Below, piece by piece: positions 17,666 to 26,353 of a stretch of 41,893 nucleotides of DNA. Below the pieces are notes generated by a model. It was not told the origin of the DNA, ran no database searches, and saw only the letters and a list, made by a program, of their open reading frames with translations. The position numbers were made by a program, and so were the translations under genes. The stretch comes from Sandaracinobacteroides sayramensis (GTDB lineage: Bacteria; Pseudomonadota; Alphaproteobacteria; Sphingomonadales; Sphingomonadaceae), in the NCBI RefSeq assembly GCF_022014495.1, contig NZ_JAKLSQ010000031.1:1-41893 (forward strand), in the 5' to 3' direction. Numbering within the stretch: position 1 is the first letter of the stretch; every line of letters starts with the position of its first letter.

Positions 17666-18235
17666 TCAGTCTCGGATCAGTTGCGCTGCCGCCTCGCCGG
17701 CACTGTCCATATAGCTTGGGTCGCGGTGGAGCAGGACGACGGCGAAGGCGCCATCCAGCAGCAGCAGGACCTGGCGCGCCAGCAGGCGGGCGTCTTCTGG
17801 CAGGCGAGATTCCTCGAACACCGAACACAGCCAGTCCTCGACCCGCTTCTTGTGGGCGCGGCCAGCCAGGATCGCAGGATGTCCCGGCAGGTGGATGAGT
17901 TCGACCGAGGTGCGCAGGAAGCCGCACCCTTTCCATTTCGGATGCCGCGCGGAAGCGGAAAGCTGGCGGAAGATGCCTTGCACCTTGTCGGCCGTAGTCC
18001 CTTCGGTTTCTGCGAACCAGCGTTGGAACAGGGCGAGATTGGGCTGATCGCGCGTTTCCAGATACGCGGCGATCAGATCGTCCTTGCTGCGGAAGTGATA
18101 GTAGAGCGTCCGCTTGGTGAGCCCGGACTTCTCGGCAACGGCGTCGACGCTGACGGCGCGGATGCCATCGGCGTGGAACAGCTTTCCAGCGGCGTCGAGG
18201 ATACGCTTTCGGGTGGGGACATCGGTTCTGGCCAT
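17666..18235 (-). CDS. TetR/AcrR-family transcriptional regulator
   Basis: A 189-residue repressor-type protein. The N-terminal helix-turn-helix occupies about residues 8-54 (TRKRILDAAGKLFHADGIRA, then SVDAVAEKSGLTKRTLYYHF), which is a standard TetR DNA-binding domain. The C-terminal ligand domain is helical (KWKGCGFLRTSVELIHLPGH is a typical YcdC/AcrR-like segment). It is divergent from the hydrolase-GST pair with 60 bp between, containing a candidate operator at 18244-18265, so it most likely represses that pair and itself. The inducing ligand is unknown. Confidence 0.92.
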   Translation of the reverse strand: MARTDVPTRKRILDAAGKLFHADGIRAVSVDAVAEKSGLTKRTLYYHFRSKDDLIAAYLETRDQPNLALFQRWFAETEGTTADKVQGIFRQLSASARHPKWKGCGFLRTSVELIHLPGHPAILAGRAHKKRVEDWLCSVFEESRLPEDARLLARQVLLLLDGAFAVVLLHRDPSYMDSAGEAAAQLIRD

Positions 18236-18243
18236 GCCCCAAT

Positions 18244-18265
18244 GTATACCGACCAGTGAATATAC
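18244..18265. promoter_or_regulatory. candidate TetR operator
   Basis: An imperfect inverted repeat, GTATACCGACC/AGTGAATATAC, centred in the 60-bp gap between tetR and the divergent hydrolase gene. Seven of eleven positions are symmetric, with GTATA...TATAC at the outer ends. The inner ACCGACCAGT resembles half sites of several TetR-family operators. Position and symmetry are seen; binding is inferred. Confidence 0.45.
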
Positions 18266-18295
18266 TCAATCGGCCGCTGCATCTATCGTATCGGC

Positions 18296-19219
18296 ATGCG
18301 AAACCTGTCTTCACATCCCACAGCCATGGAAGGACGACCGGTCGAAATCGTCTGCCGGGACGGAGTTCGGCTTTCCGGCCATTTCTGGCGTGCCGGGCGC
18401 GCCAATCCCATGGGGATAGTCATCGTGAATCCCGCGACCGGAGTTCCGGCGCGCTATTATGGCCGTTACGCCCGCTTCCTTGCAGAGCACGGATTCGATG
18501 TTCTCACCTACGACTATCGGGGCATCGGATCGTCGAGGCCTAAGACCCTGCGCGGTTGCGGTTATCGCTGGCGCGACTGGGGCGAGCAGGATTTTGAAGC
18601 AGCCATAAGCTTCGCCGAGCATCATGGCCGTGGCGGCAAGCTGGTCGTCGTCGGGCACAGTATCGGCGGTTTTCTGCCCGGCCTCGCGCCCAGCGCTCAC
18701 CGGATTGACCGAATGCTGACGGTCGGTGCGCAATATGCCTGGTGGGGTGATTACGCCTCGCATCGCCGGCTTGCCCTGTTCCTCAAATGGCATGTGGCGA
18801 TGCCCGCATTGACATTTGCGTGCGGCTATTTCCCCGGCCGCCGGCTGGGTTGGCTTGAAGACCTGCCGGCGGGCGTCGCTCTTGAATGGAGTTTTCGCAG
18901 GTCGCGTTTCGAGCGCAGCCATCCGCGCGCGGAGAGAAGTCGCGCGCTGGACCGCATGTCGGCCGTTACAGCGCCGATCCTGGCGGTGGCTGTTTCCGAC
19001 GACGAGCTTGGAACAGCGGCCGCCATCCGCCGCGCGCTTAACTATTATACAGGGGCCGCAAGAAGCGCGGTCCTGCTTCGGCCGCCAGACTACGGCCGCG
19101 ACAGGATCGGCCATTTCGGCATGTTCCACGACAGTCACGCCGCCGGCTTCTGGCTCGATACGCTCTTGTGGCTTGGCGATGGTCGCAATCCCTGGCCAGG
19201 TCACGTCATCCATCCCTGA
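18296..19219 (+). CDS. alpha/beta hydrolase
   Basis: A 307-residue serine hydrolase. The nucleophile elbow is VGHSIGG with Ser at about 122. The oxyanion-side motif is NPATGVPARYYGRYARFL and the core YDYRGIGSS follows. A candidate catalytic His is in IGHFGMFH near residue 272. The pattern matches the uncharacterised 'predicted alpha/beta hydrolase' group with the NPATGV motif. The first ATG (18296) is annotated; an ATG at 18326 (MEGRPVEIVCRDG) fits the domain boundary better and neither has a clear Shine-Dalgarno. Fourteen nt separate its stop from the GST start, so they form a small operon under the divergent tetR. Confidence 0.87.
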   Translation: MRNLSSHPTAMEGRPVEIVCRDGVRLSGHFWRAGRANPMGIVIVNPATGVPARYYGRYARFLAEHGFDVLTYDYRGIGSSRPKTLRGCGYRWRDWGEQDFEAAISFAEHHGRGGKLVVVGHSIGGFLPGLAPSAHRIDRMLTVGAQYAWWGDYASHRRLALFLKWHVAMPALTFACGYFPGRRLGWLEDLPAGVALEWSFRRSRFERSHPRAERSRALDRMSAVTAPILAVAVSDDELGTAAAIRRALNYYTGAARSAVLLRPPDYGRDRIGHFGMFHDSHAAGFWLDTLLWLGDGRNPWPGHVIHP

Positions 19220-19233
19220 AACGGAGGCTGTCC

Positions 19234-19887
19234 ATGCACCGTCTTTACCATTCGCCGGGAGCCTGCTCCCTTGCCGTCCACATCGTGCTGGAGGAGATCG
19301 GCCAACCCTATGAGGCCGAAATCCGTTCGGCCAGGAATGGCGAGGGCACGACGACGGCGGACTATCTGGCACTCAATCCGAAAGGCCGCGTGCCGGCGCT
19401 GACAGGCGTCCCCGGCGGCTCCGGTGGCGCATCGGACCTTTTGACCGAAGCGGTCGCCATCCTGATGTTTCTGGCCCGCCGCAATCCCGAAGCCAGATTA
19501 CTGCCCAGCGATCCGGCCGGCGAAGCACGGTGCCTGGAATGGCTGAGCTGGATGTCCGTCGATCTCCACGGCATCGGCTACGGCCAGCTTTGGCGTCCCC
19601 ATCGGTTCGTGCCCGACGCCGCGCTCCATGAAGCGGTAAAGACCAGGGGAATGGAGAATATCCGCACGGCCCATGACCATATCGACCACATCCTGTCCGA
19701 TGGCCGTGATTGGGCGGTTCCGGGCCGATACACTGTCGTCGATGCCTATCTTGTCGTGTTCTGGCTCTGGGGCCGTCGCATCGGCCTCGACATGGAGGCG
19801 GAGTGGCCGAACTGGGGGCGGCTGATGCGCAAGGTGCTGGAACGGCGGGCGGTGAAGCAGGCGCTCAGGCAGGAAGGCATCGCCTGA
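19234..19887 (+). CDS. glutathione S-transferase family protein
   Basis: A 217-residue GST. The N-terminal thioredoxin-like domain begins MHRLYHSPGACSLAVHIVLE, in which the SPGACSLA segment is the glutathione site of the beta-class group (Cys at about residue 10). It continues through LNPKGRVPALTG to the helical C-terminal domain from about residue 85, with the conserved YTVVDAYLVVFWLWGRRIG near 165-185. GGAGG at 19223-19227 fixes the start. With the TetR regulator and hydrolase it looks like a small detoxification or stress operon. Confidence 0.92.
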   Translation: MHRLYHSPGACSLAVHIVLEEIGQPYEAEIRSARNGEGTTTADYLALNPKGRVPALTGVPGGSGGASDLLTEAVAILMFLARRNPEARLLPSDPAGEARCLEWLSWMSVDLHGIGYGQLWRPHRFVPDAALHEAVKTRGMENIRTAHDHIDHILSDGRDWAVPGRYTVVDAYLVVFWLWGRRIGLDMEAEWPNWGRLMRKVLERRAVKQALRQEGIA

Positions 19888-19889
19888 GA

Positions 19890-20159
19890 TCAACAGGATG
19901 AGGCCCGATCCGGGAGTCGTGCCGGAGTGAGATGCTCGAACAGGCGCCGCGCGGCAGGGGTCAATTGCGCGTCGCTGCGAATACAGGCGGACAATCGGCG
20001 CGTCGCACAATCGTCTGCAACCGGATCAGCCCTGTCGTTTTCCGCCATGGATTTCCGATCTGCCTTCTGTCGCTTGGATGCGAAATGGCGCGCGTGTCTC
20101 GACATGCTCTCGTTTGCCCTTCCTGCACCCCCCATCCAGGCATGCGGAGACTGAACCAC
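19890..20159 (-). pseudogene. possible LysR-type regulator remnant in a gene-poor gap
   Basis: The 407-bp interval 19888-20294 has no convincing intact gene. One short minus-strand frame ends CIRSDAQLTPAARRLFEHLT, a sequence resembling the C-terminal end of LysR-family effector domains. No DNA-binding domain lies upstream in any frame, so at best it is a decayed fragment. The rest of the gap holds the regulatory site at 20218-20235. The call is weak. Confidence 0.3.
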
Positions 20160-20217
20160 CCGTATCGGCCCGGAGAACCCGCACCACGCATCCCTAGGCT
20201 GCGGCGCGCTTCACCAT

Positions 20218-20235
20218 CTCCCTTTTGGTTGGGAG
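20218..20235 (+). promoter_or_regulatory. shared element site A (CTCCCTTTTGGTTGG)
   Basis: CTCCCTTTTGGTTGG followed by GAG; CTCCC and GGGAG form an inverted repeat around TTTTGGTT. It ends 62 nt before the PfpI-family start codon. A near-identical sequence lies 63 nt before the first Rieske gene (25205-25218), and weaker versions at 28362-28376 and 28399-28413. Proposed operator or promoter element of the Rieske cluster. Confidence 0.45.
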
Positions 20236-20294
20236 GCCATGGAGACGGCGCCGCAATAGTCTCCTGCATCGCGTTCTCACATTGGGGTGTCGGC

Positions 20295-20993
20295 ATGGCA
20301 AAATCTGTTCTCTTCGTTCTCACATCGCACTCGGATCTCGGCGCATCCGGCCAGAAGACCGGCACCTGGCTGGAGGAACTGGCCTCCGCCTACTACCGTT
20401 TCCTGGACAGCGGCCATGAAGTCGCCCTCGCTTCCGTGTCGGGCGGTGCGGCGCCCCTTGATCCGGCAAGCCTCGAACAACCCTGGCTGACCGAGGCCGG
20501 GGTTCGATTCCAGTCCGACCCGGCCGCAAGCGGCGCGCTGGCGTCGACCGCTGCCCTCGCCGACATCGATCCGGCGCAGTTCCACGCCGTCTATTATGTA
20601 GGCGGTGCCGGGGCGGCCTGGGATTTCCCCACCGACCCGGACGTTCGCCGCGTGGCGGAAGCCGTCTACCGCCAGGAGGGTGTGGTGTCCGGCGTCTGTC
20701 ATGGGGTGCTCGGGCTGACGACCGCGCTCGATCCGAACGGGCATCCGCTTCTGGCCGAACGCCGGGCGACGGGCGTCAGCAACAAGGAAGAAGAATTGAC
20801 GGGGTTCGACAAGCTGGTTCCGGTGCTGCCGGAAGCGCGGCTGGTGGAACTGGGCGCGAGCTACAGCGCCGCAGCCGAGCCGTTCGGCGCCCATGTCGTC
20901 AGCGACGGCCGGGTGGTGACGGGGCAGAACCCCGCTTCGGCGCCGCTGGTGGCGGAAACGGTGATCGGTCTGCTGGCGGAACCGTCCGCCTGA
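20295..20993 (+). CDS. DJ-1/PfpI-family protein (type 1 glutamine amidotransferase-like)
   Basis: A 232-residue member of the DJ-1/PfpI superfamily, in the branch of HchA-like chaperone/glyoxalase proteins. The nucleophilic cysteine is Cys135 in VSGVCHGVLGL, with His136 next to it, and an acidic pair (Glu27/Glu28 in TGTWLEELA) sits where the family's glutamate is expected. The chain begins KSVLFVLTSHSDLGASGQKTG, typical of the group. GGGGTG lies nine bases before the ATG. Family members act as methylglyoxal hydrolyases, deglycases or chaperones; which applies here is not visible. It stands 67 nt before the LuxR regulator and may be co-transcribed with it. Confidence 0.9.
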   Translation: MAKSVLFVLTSHSDLGASGQKTGTWLEELASAYYRFLDSGHEVALASVSGGAAPLDPASLEQPWLTEAGVRFQSDPAASGALASTAALADIDPAQFHAVYYVGGAGAAWDFPTDPDVRRVAEAVYRQEGVVSGVCHGVLGLTTALDPNGHPLLAERRATGVSNKEEELTGFDKLVPVLPEARLVELGASYSAAAEPFGAHVVSDGRVVTGQNPASAPLVAETVIGLLAEPSA

Positions 20994-21060
20994 TGCCAGA
21001 CTGACCGAAACAGCAAATCCTTGGGGGGGGTAGGAGCAGACATTACGCGGGAGGGAAGCG

Positions 21061-23751
21061 ATGACGAGGATTCTCAGCCTTTCACAGCCGTCGGCGGGCC
21101 TTCAGGCCGCGCCGACGGCGGCGAAGCTTCGCCCTCCCCGCCGGCAGGCCTTTCACATCGAACGCCCGCACATCCTGGCGGAAATGCAATCGCCGCCAGG
21201 GGCGGTCACGCTGCTGACCGGCCCGCCGGGCTGCGGCAAGACGACCGCGCTCGCCGACCATTTCGCCCTGGGCAAGGCGCAGGGGCGGCGCATCCTGTGG
21301 CTTTCGCTGGGGCGGCAGGAAGACGATGTCGAAGGCATGTGCGATTCGCTTCTCCTCGGCTTTTGCGGCGGAGAGATCGGCATGGAGGCGAATCTGCGCC
21401 CGCCGGAAAACACCGACATCTATGTGGACGGGCTGGAAGCCATCCATGATCCCGGTGCGCTGGCGCTGATCGAAGGCTTCCTGCTGGACGTGCCGGCCAG
21501 CAGCCGCTGCTATGCCTCGGTGCACAATCTGCGCGGAGGCGAGTTCCATTACGGCCGCTTGCGCGGGCTGGTCAGGAGCGTGCCGCACGCCCTGTTCCGG
21601 CTGTCGGATGCGGAGGCGATGCAGATGCTGGGCCCGGAATGGCACCCATGGGACATCCAGAAGCTCAACCAGATCTGCGATGGCTGGGCGGCCGGCCTGC
21701 GCTTCATGGCGCTGGACCCGGCGGCGGCGCGCAAGCTGCTGAACGACGATCGTGGAAAGGCTTCCATACCGGTCGAGATGGCGGGCTATTTCGACGATGT
21801 CGTCTGCGCCTCGCTGAGCGAGGAGGAACTGGCGGCGCTGATGGACGCCAGCGTTCTGGAGCGCTTCACCGCCGAGGCGCTGACCGGGGTGCCGGATTGC
21901 CGCTGCACCTGGCGGCTGATCGAGGATCATGTCCGATCCGGCATATTCGTGCATTATCTGGACGAAGCCCGCCGCTGGGTGGCCTTCCACCCCGCCTTCG
22001 GCCGGCACATGCGGCATCGCCTGCGCTGCCTGGATCCGGCGCGCTTCGATTCCCTGCAGAAGTTCGCCGCCTCCTGGTTCCAGAAGAACGGTTTCGCGGT
22101 GGAGGCGATCCGCCACGCCTCGCAACTGACCGATCCGGTGCTTTCCGCCCGGATCATGGAGGATGCCGGCGCGCTGCTGGCGGAACTGGGCAACGGCCCG
22201 TTCCTGAACTGCGAAAAGCCGATTCCGGTCGAGCAGGCGGCAGGCCTTCCGATGGCCTTCCTCAGCCAGATATATCTGCAGGTGCGCACGGGGCGAATCG
22301 TGGAAGCGCGGCAGGCCTTCGAGCAGGTGCGCACCCTGACCCGGGGTTTCACCGATTTCGGCCAGGGAACGAATGCCGGCACGGAGGCGGTGTTCGCCCG
22401 CATCATCGAGACCGTCCTCGACATCACCGAGGATCGCGCGGTCGACAATGAGCGGATCGCCACGCTCGAGGACATGCTGACGCGATATGTCGGCACCAAC
22501 CCGGTGACGGCGGCCAGCGTCGCCTCGCTGCTGGCCATCTCCTATATCGAGCTGTGCCGATACTCCGAGGCCGCGACCGTCTGCGACATCGGCATGAACG
22601 CGCTGCGCGAGCTCGGCTCCACCAAGGTGGCGATCTTCCTCAGGATCCACCAGGCCGCGGTCGCCCTTGCCTGCGAGACCGTCAGCAAGGCCGTGCTCTA
22701 TATCGAGGATGGCTGCCGGCTGGCGCATGCGGAAAGCGACTTCGGCCGCTATGAAGTCCTCACCACGCAGATCCTGCGCGCGGAACTGCATTATGAAGCG
22801 AACGAGCTGGAAATGGCCCGGGCGCTTCTGGACCAGTCCGTGCCCGAGCTGAACGGAATCGGCGGCTGGCTTTCCCTGCGCGCGTCGGCCTTCACGGTGG
22901 CGGCTTCCATCGCCGGGATGGAAGGCGGCTATGAAGCGGCCGACGACTGTCTCCGCCAGGGCGAGCAGTTCGCGCGCCTCATGAACCTGCCCCGGCTGGA
23001 GCAGTTGCTGCTGATCGCGCGGATGCGGGAATACACCCGCGCCGGCATGTGGCGCGAGGCGACCGCGCTTCTGGAGCGGGCCGACTATCGCAACCTCATC
23101 GACCGGGAGAATATGTCGTTCGCCGAGCTGCGCTTCCAGCTTCCGGCCCTGCTGGAAACGGCGCGCTTCCTGGTGGAGCTGGGGCGGCCCACCGAGGCCG
23201 CGGCCTATCTGGAGCGCGTGAACAAGGCCTTCCTGGAGGAAAGCGACGTTCGGCTGCGCTTCACCTTCCGGCTGCTGGCGATGCGGATCGCCTTCAGCGT
23301 CAGGCGCTACAACGCCGCGGTCGAGCATATGCTGGTGGCGCTGGAGCTTGCGGTGAGAGCCGGGCTGCTGCGCCGCGCCGTGACCAACCGGGCGGCGATA
23401 CTGGAGGTCTACGACTGGTCGGTGCGCAACGGCCGGAAGCATCCCGTGCCGGTCTCGCGCTTCGTGAACGACGTGCTGCGCGGCGCCGACGCCAGCGAAT
23501 GCGGCAGCGTCATCCTCAACCGTCGCCCCCGGCATGGGCCGGCGGCCGTCACGCCCAATTTCACGCTGAGCCCGCGCGAAACGGAAATCATGGTGCTGAT
23601 CGCCGAAGGCTATATGACCAAGGAAATCGCGACGCGGCTGGTCATTTCCGAAGGCACGGTGAAGACGCACCGCAAGAAGATCCATGAGAAGCTGGGCGTT
23701 CTGAGCAAATCGCAGGCGATCGCCCGGGCGAGGGAGTTGCTGATAATCTAG
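21061..23751 (+). CDS. large ATP-binding LuxR-family regulator (MalT type)
   Basis: An 896-residue LAL regulator. The N-terminal NTPase has Walker A GPPGCGKTT at 54-62 and a Walker-B-like IYVDGLEAI near residue 123. The middle (about 330-810) is alpha-helical repeat typical of the TPR sensor domain of MalT-like proteins. The LuxR helix-turn-helix takes the last 64 residues (LSPRETEIMVLIAEGYMTKE, then IATRLVISEGTVKTHRKKIH). Such proteins are ligand- and ATP-dependent activators of catabolic genes. GGGAGGGAAG precedes the ATG. The gene sits among two Rieske oxygenases and a TonB receptor, so it is the likely activator of that cluster. The ligand is unknown. Confidence 0.93.
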   Translation: MTRILSLSQPSAGLQAAPTAAKLRPPRRQAFHIERPHILAEMQSPPGAVTLLTGPPGCGKTTALADHFALGKAQGRRILWLSLGRQEDDVEGMCDSLLLGFCGGEIGMEANLRPPENTDIYVDGLEAIHDPGALALIEGFLLDVPASSRCYASVHNLRGGEFHYGRLRGLVRSVPHALFRLSDAEAMQMLGPEWHPWDIQKLNQICDGWAAGLRFMALDPAAARKLLNDDRGKASIPVEMAGYFDDVVCASLSEEELAALMDASVLERFTAEALTGVPDCRCTWRLIEDHVRSGIFVHYLDEARRWVAFHPAFGRHMRHRLRCLDPARFDSLQKFAASWFQKNGFAVEAIRHASQLTDPVLSARIMEDAGALLAELGNGPFLNCEKPIPVEQAAGLPMAFLSQIYLQVRTGRIVEARQAFEQVRTLTRGFTDFGQGTNAGTEAVFARIIETVLDITEDRAVDNERIATLEDMLTRYVGTNPVTAASVASLLAISYIELCRYSEAATVCDIGMNALRELGSTKVAIFLRIHQAAVALACETVSKAVLYIEDGCRLAHAESDFGRYEVLTTQILRAELHYEANELEMARALLDQSVPELNGIGGWLSLRASAFTVAASIAGMEGGYEAADDCLRQGEQFARLMNLPRLEQLLLIARMREYTRAGMWREATALLERADYRNLIDRENMSFAELRFQLPALLETARFLVELGRPTEAAAYLERVNKAFLEESDVRLRFTFRLLAMRIAFSVRRYNAAVEHMLVALELAVRAGLLRRAVTNRAAILEVYDWSVRNGRKHPVPVSRFVNDVLRGADASECGSVILNRRPRHGPAAVTPNFTLSPRETEIMVLIAEGYMTKEIATRLVISEGTVKTHRKKIHEKLGVLSKSQAIARARELLII

Positions 23752-23809
23752 CCTATCCACCCTTTCGCCGAGTGGCGCGGGTGCCGCGCCTCCTCTTGTC
23801 ATCGCCCGC

Positions 23810-25159
23810 ATGGCAAGAAGCAGCACGAACCTCGACCCGATGGCGCTGGGACGCAGCCTGTGGCAACGGACGGCGCCCCCCTTCGAGCGGGCGGGCGGGC
23901 ATTTCCATGAGGCCGCCGCGGAAGTCGCCATTGTCGGCGGCGGCTACTCCGGGCTCTCGGCGGCGCTGCATCTGGCGATGGACGGGCGCGACGTGGCGCT
24001 GGTCGAGGCGGAGGAACCCGGCGCCGGCGCTTCCGGGCGCAACGCGGCCGGATGGCTTCCGCAATATCTGGACCGGACCCCGGCCGATGTCGAGAAGCTG
24101 CTGGGTGGGGAGCGCGGTCGGGCGCTCAACGCGATGATCGCCGAATCCGCGCGGCTTGTGCCGAAAATCGTCCGCCGCCACCGGATGCAGATGGACATGC
24201 GGCAATCCGGAATCCTCGTCGCTTCCGGAGAGCCGGCGCAGGCCGGGGCCGCGCGCGAACTGGCCGCCGCGTGGAACGCGCGCGGCGGCGCCGTGCGTTT
24301 CACCGGCACGGCCGAGGTGCAGCGCCTCGGGGGCAGCGACCGCTTCGCCCATGGGCTGATGTTCGAAGAAGCGGGAACGCTCAATCCGCTGGCCTATGCC
24401 CGGGGGCTGGCCCATGCCGCTTCGCTTGCCGGCGCCCGGCTTCACTGCGGCGCGCCGGCGCTTCATCTGCACCCCGCTGGCGATGGCTGGCGGCTGGAAA
24501 CGGCGGCCGGGCGCATCCGGGCCCGGCATGTGCTGATCGCGACGGAGGGCCATGAAGCCAATGACAGCCTCTGGCCCGGGCTTTCGCGCGCCTGCTATCG
24601 CCTGCCGATGGCGGTGGTCGCCTCGGAGCCGGTTCCGGCGCTCGTCAGCCGGCTGATGCCGGCGGCGGTGCCGATCGCCGACGGCAACAAGGCCAATCCG
24701 CTTTGGATCATGGCCGATGCCGAAGGCCGCCTCGTCGCCTCCCTGCCGCCGCCCCGTTCCGACGACCTTGCCGCCGGAGCAGTCGCCCGGCATGTCGAGG
24801 CGAAGCTCAACCGCCTGCACCCCGGGCTTCCGGCCATTCCATGGTCGCGCTTCTGGATGGGGCATGTGGCCCTGTCCGCCGAGCGTATCCCGGCGCTGCG
24901 CGAACTCGCCCCCGGCGTGCACGCGATCGGCGGCTACTCCGGGCAGGGGATCGGGGCCGCGACGGCCGCCGGCCGGGAATATGCGCGCCTGATCGCCGCC
25001 GGCGGCGACCCGGCCGCAAGCCGCCTGCCGCTGCTGCCGCTTTCCACGGTGCCGATGCGGCGCGCCGTCCCCTGGCTCTACCGCCATGTCCTGGCGCCGC
25101 TCGGCCGGGCAACCGACCGGAGCTATCGCCGGCCGCCGGCCGCCGCCGTGGAGGACTGA
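23810..25159 (+). CDS. FAD-dependent oxidoreductase (DAO family)
   Basis: A 449-residue flavoprotein. The Rossmann motif is VAIVGGGYSGLSAALHLA (GGGYSG at 43-48), followed by the acidic VEAEEPGAGASGRNAAG. The C-terminal FAD-binding part is HAIGGYSGQGIGAATAAGRE (about residue 380-400). The layout is like the DAO group that includes gamma-glutamylputrescine oxidoreductase (PuuB) and other secondary-amine oxidases. A role in oxidising an amine or amino-acid substrate is likely, but the substrate cannot be read. It follows the LuxR gene after 58 bp on the same strand, so the two may be co-expressed. No signal peptide; cytoplasmic. Confidence 0.9.
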   Translation: MARSSTNLDPMALGRSLWQRTAPPFERAGGHFHEAAAEVAIVGGGYSGLSAALHLAMDGRDVALVEAEEPGAGASGRNAAGWLPQYLDRTPADVEKLLGGERGRALNAMIAESARLVPKIVRRHRMQMDMRQSGILVASGEPAQAGAARELAAAWNARGGAVRFTGTAEVQRLGGSDRFAHGLMFEEAGTLNPLAYARGLAHAASLAGARLHCGAPALHLHPAGDGWRLETAAGRIRARHVLIATEGHEANDSLWPGLSRACYRLPMAVVASEPVPALVSRLMPAAVPIADGNKANPLWIMADAEGRLVASLPPPRSDDLAAGAVARHVEAKLNRLHPGLPAIPWSRFWMGHVALSAERIPALRELAPGVHAIGGYSGQGIGAATAAGREYARLIAAGGDPAASRLPLLPLSTVPMRRAVPWLYRHVLAPLGRATDRSYRRPPAAAVED

Positions 25160-25204
25160 CCCTGACTGGCCGGCGACGGGCCTCCCCCCCTCCCGCCGGC
25201 CGTC

Positions 25205-25218
25205 CCCCCTTTGGTTGG
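25205..25218 (+). promoter_or_regulatory. shared element site B (CCCCCTTTGGTTGG)
   Basis: CCCCCTTTGGTTGG in the 122-bp gap before the first Rieske gene, ending 63 nt before its ATG. It matches site A (62 nt before its gene) in sequence, orientation and distance. It may be an activator site or part of a promoter; no clear -10 element was identified. Confidence 0.5.
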
Positions 25219-25281
25219 CTTTCTGGGCCTCGCCGCGCACCTCATGTTTTGCCCATCGACAAAGGCGATGAGGGTAAAGCC

Positions 25282-26325
25282 ATGCACGGAACCGGTAGCG
25301 ACGAGAAAGACAGGATCTACCCCCGCGAGCCCATTCCGGTCGCGGAACGCAGGCGCGTCACCAGCACGGAGGTGCCGCACGAAGGGCATGGCGGGCTTTT
25401 CAGCCAGTCCTGGTTCCCGATCGCGCTGTCGTCGGAAGTGCCGGTCGGCGCCATCGTCGGCAAGGACTTCCTGGACGGCCGGGTGGTCGTCTATCGCGGC
25501 GCCGACGGCGTGGTGCGGATCCAGAGCGCCTATTGCCCGCACATAGGCGCCGACCTTTCCGTCGGCACGGTGGTGGAGAACCGTGTGCAATGCGCCTTCC
25601 ACCGCTGGGAATATGATGAGAACGGCATGTGCGTGAAAACCGGCGCCGGCCTGCCGCCGCCGCGCGACGCCTGCCTCTTCACCTTCCCGGCGCAGGAACG
25701 CTTCGGGATGATCTATGTGTTCAACGGCACCGAGCCATTGTGGGACCTGCCGGATTTCGAATATGCCGACGACGAGCTCGTCGCCAGCCCGTTCGTCTCC
25801 GAGCTCTACACCTGCGACCCTTGGATCTTCGCCTCCAACACGCCCGACACCCAGCATATCGCCGTGGTGCACGGCTTCCGCTTCAAGGCGAACGACCCCT
25901 CCGAGGCGATCAACTGGGAAGAGTGGGGCTTCCGCATGAAAATCGACGCCTGGCACCAGAACGACGAGGAACTCGCCTGGGAAGCCGGCATCTACGGCAG
26001 CAGCATCTTCCTGCAGCAGGGCCTGACCGACGGCTGGTGGATGGGGATCGCCGCCGGCTTCTCGCTGCCCCGCCCCGGCACGCACCATGTGTTCCTGTCG
26101 GTGCTGGTCCGGAATGTGGAGACGGAAGGCGGCAAGAGCATCGCCGAACGGCTGGAATATGGCCGGATGCTGCTGGCGCGCACGGCGGCCGAAGACAAGC
26201 CCATCCTGGATTCGATCCACCACCGGGTCGGCTATCTGACGAAGGCCGACACGGCGTTGGCCAAATATTTCAATTTCATGAAGAAATACCCGCGCGCGCA
26301 CCCTTCGCGCGACTTCATCAACTGA
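25282..26325 (+). CDS. Rieske non-haem iron oxygenase, alpha subunit (first)
   Basis: A 347-residue Rieske oxygenase. The [2Fe-2S] ligands are Cys85/His87 (CPHIGADLS) and Cys104/His107 (CAFHRWEY). The mononuclear iron site is in NTPDTQHIAVVH (Asp189 bridge, His192, His197). The length and single-chain look fit the monooxygenase-type group (KshA/VanA/Pao-like) and not large ring-dioxygenase alpha subunits with a beta partner. Such enzymes need electrons from a ferredoxin or reductase; none is encoded in this window. GAGGG precedes the ATG at 25282. It is the first gene of a Rieske-SnoaL-SRPBCC run (gaps 28 and 5 nt). Substrate unknown. Confidence 0.93.
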   Translation: MHGTGSDEKDRIYPREPIPVAERRRVTSTEVPHEGHGGLFSQSWFPIALSSEVPVGAIVGKDFLDGRVVVYRGADGVVRIQSAYCPHIGADLSVGTVVENRVQCAFHRWEYDENGMCVKTGAGLPPPRDACLFTFPAQERFGMIYVFNGTEPLWDLPDFEYADDELVASPFVSELYTCDPWIFASNTPDTQHIAVVHGFRFKANDPSEAINWEEWGFRMKIDAWHQNDEELAWEAGIYGSSIFLQQGLTDGWWMGIAAGFSLPRPGTHHVFLSVLVRNVETEGGKSIAERLEYGRMLLARTAAEDKPILDSIHHRVGYLTKADTALAKYFNFMKKYPRAHPSRDFIN

Positions 26326-26353
26326 TCTTTGCAACCGAGCGAAAGCGACAGCC

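Noticed and set aside
17442-20294. Intact insertion sequence or prophage after tRNA-Ser
   Set aside because: No transposase or phage structural gene and no terminal inverted repeats are visible; only the recombinase remnant remains.
21082-23931. A 949-codon minus-strand open frame opposite the LuxR gene
   Set aside because: It is the antisense shadow of a gene with a clear Walker A motif and LuxR HTH; it has no recognisable domain of its own.
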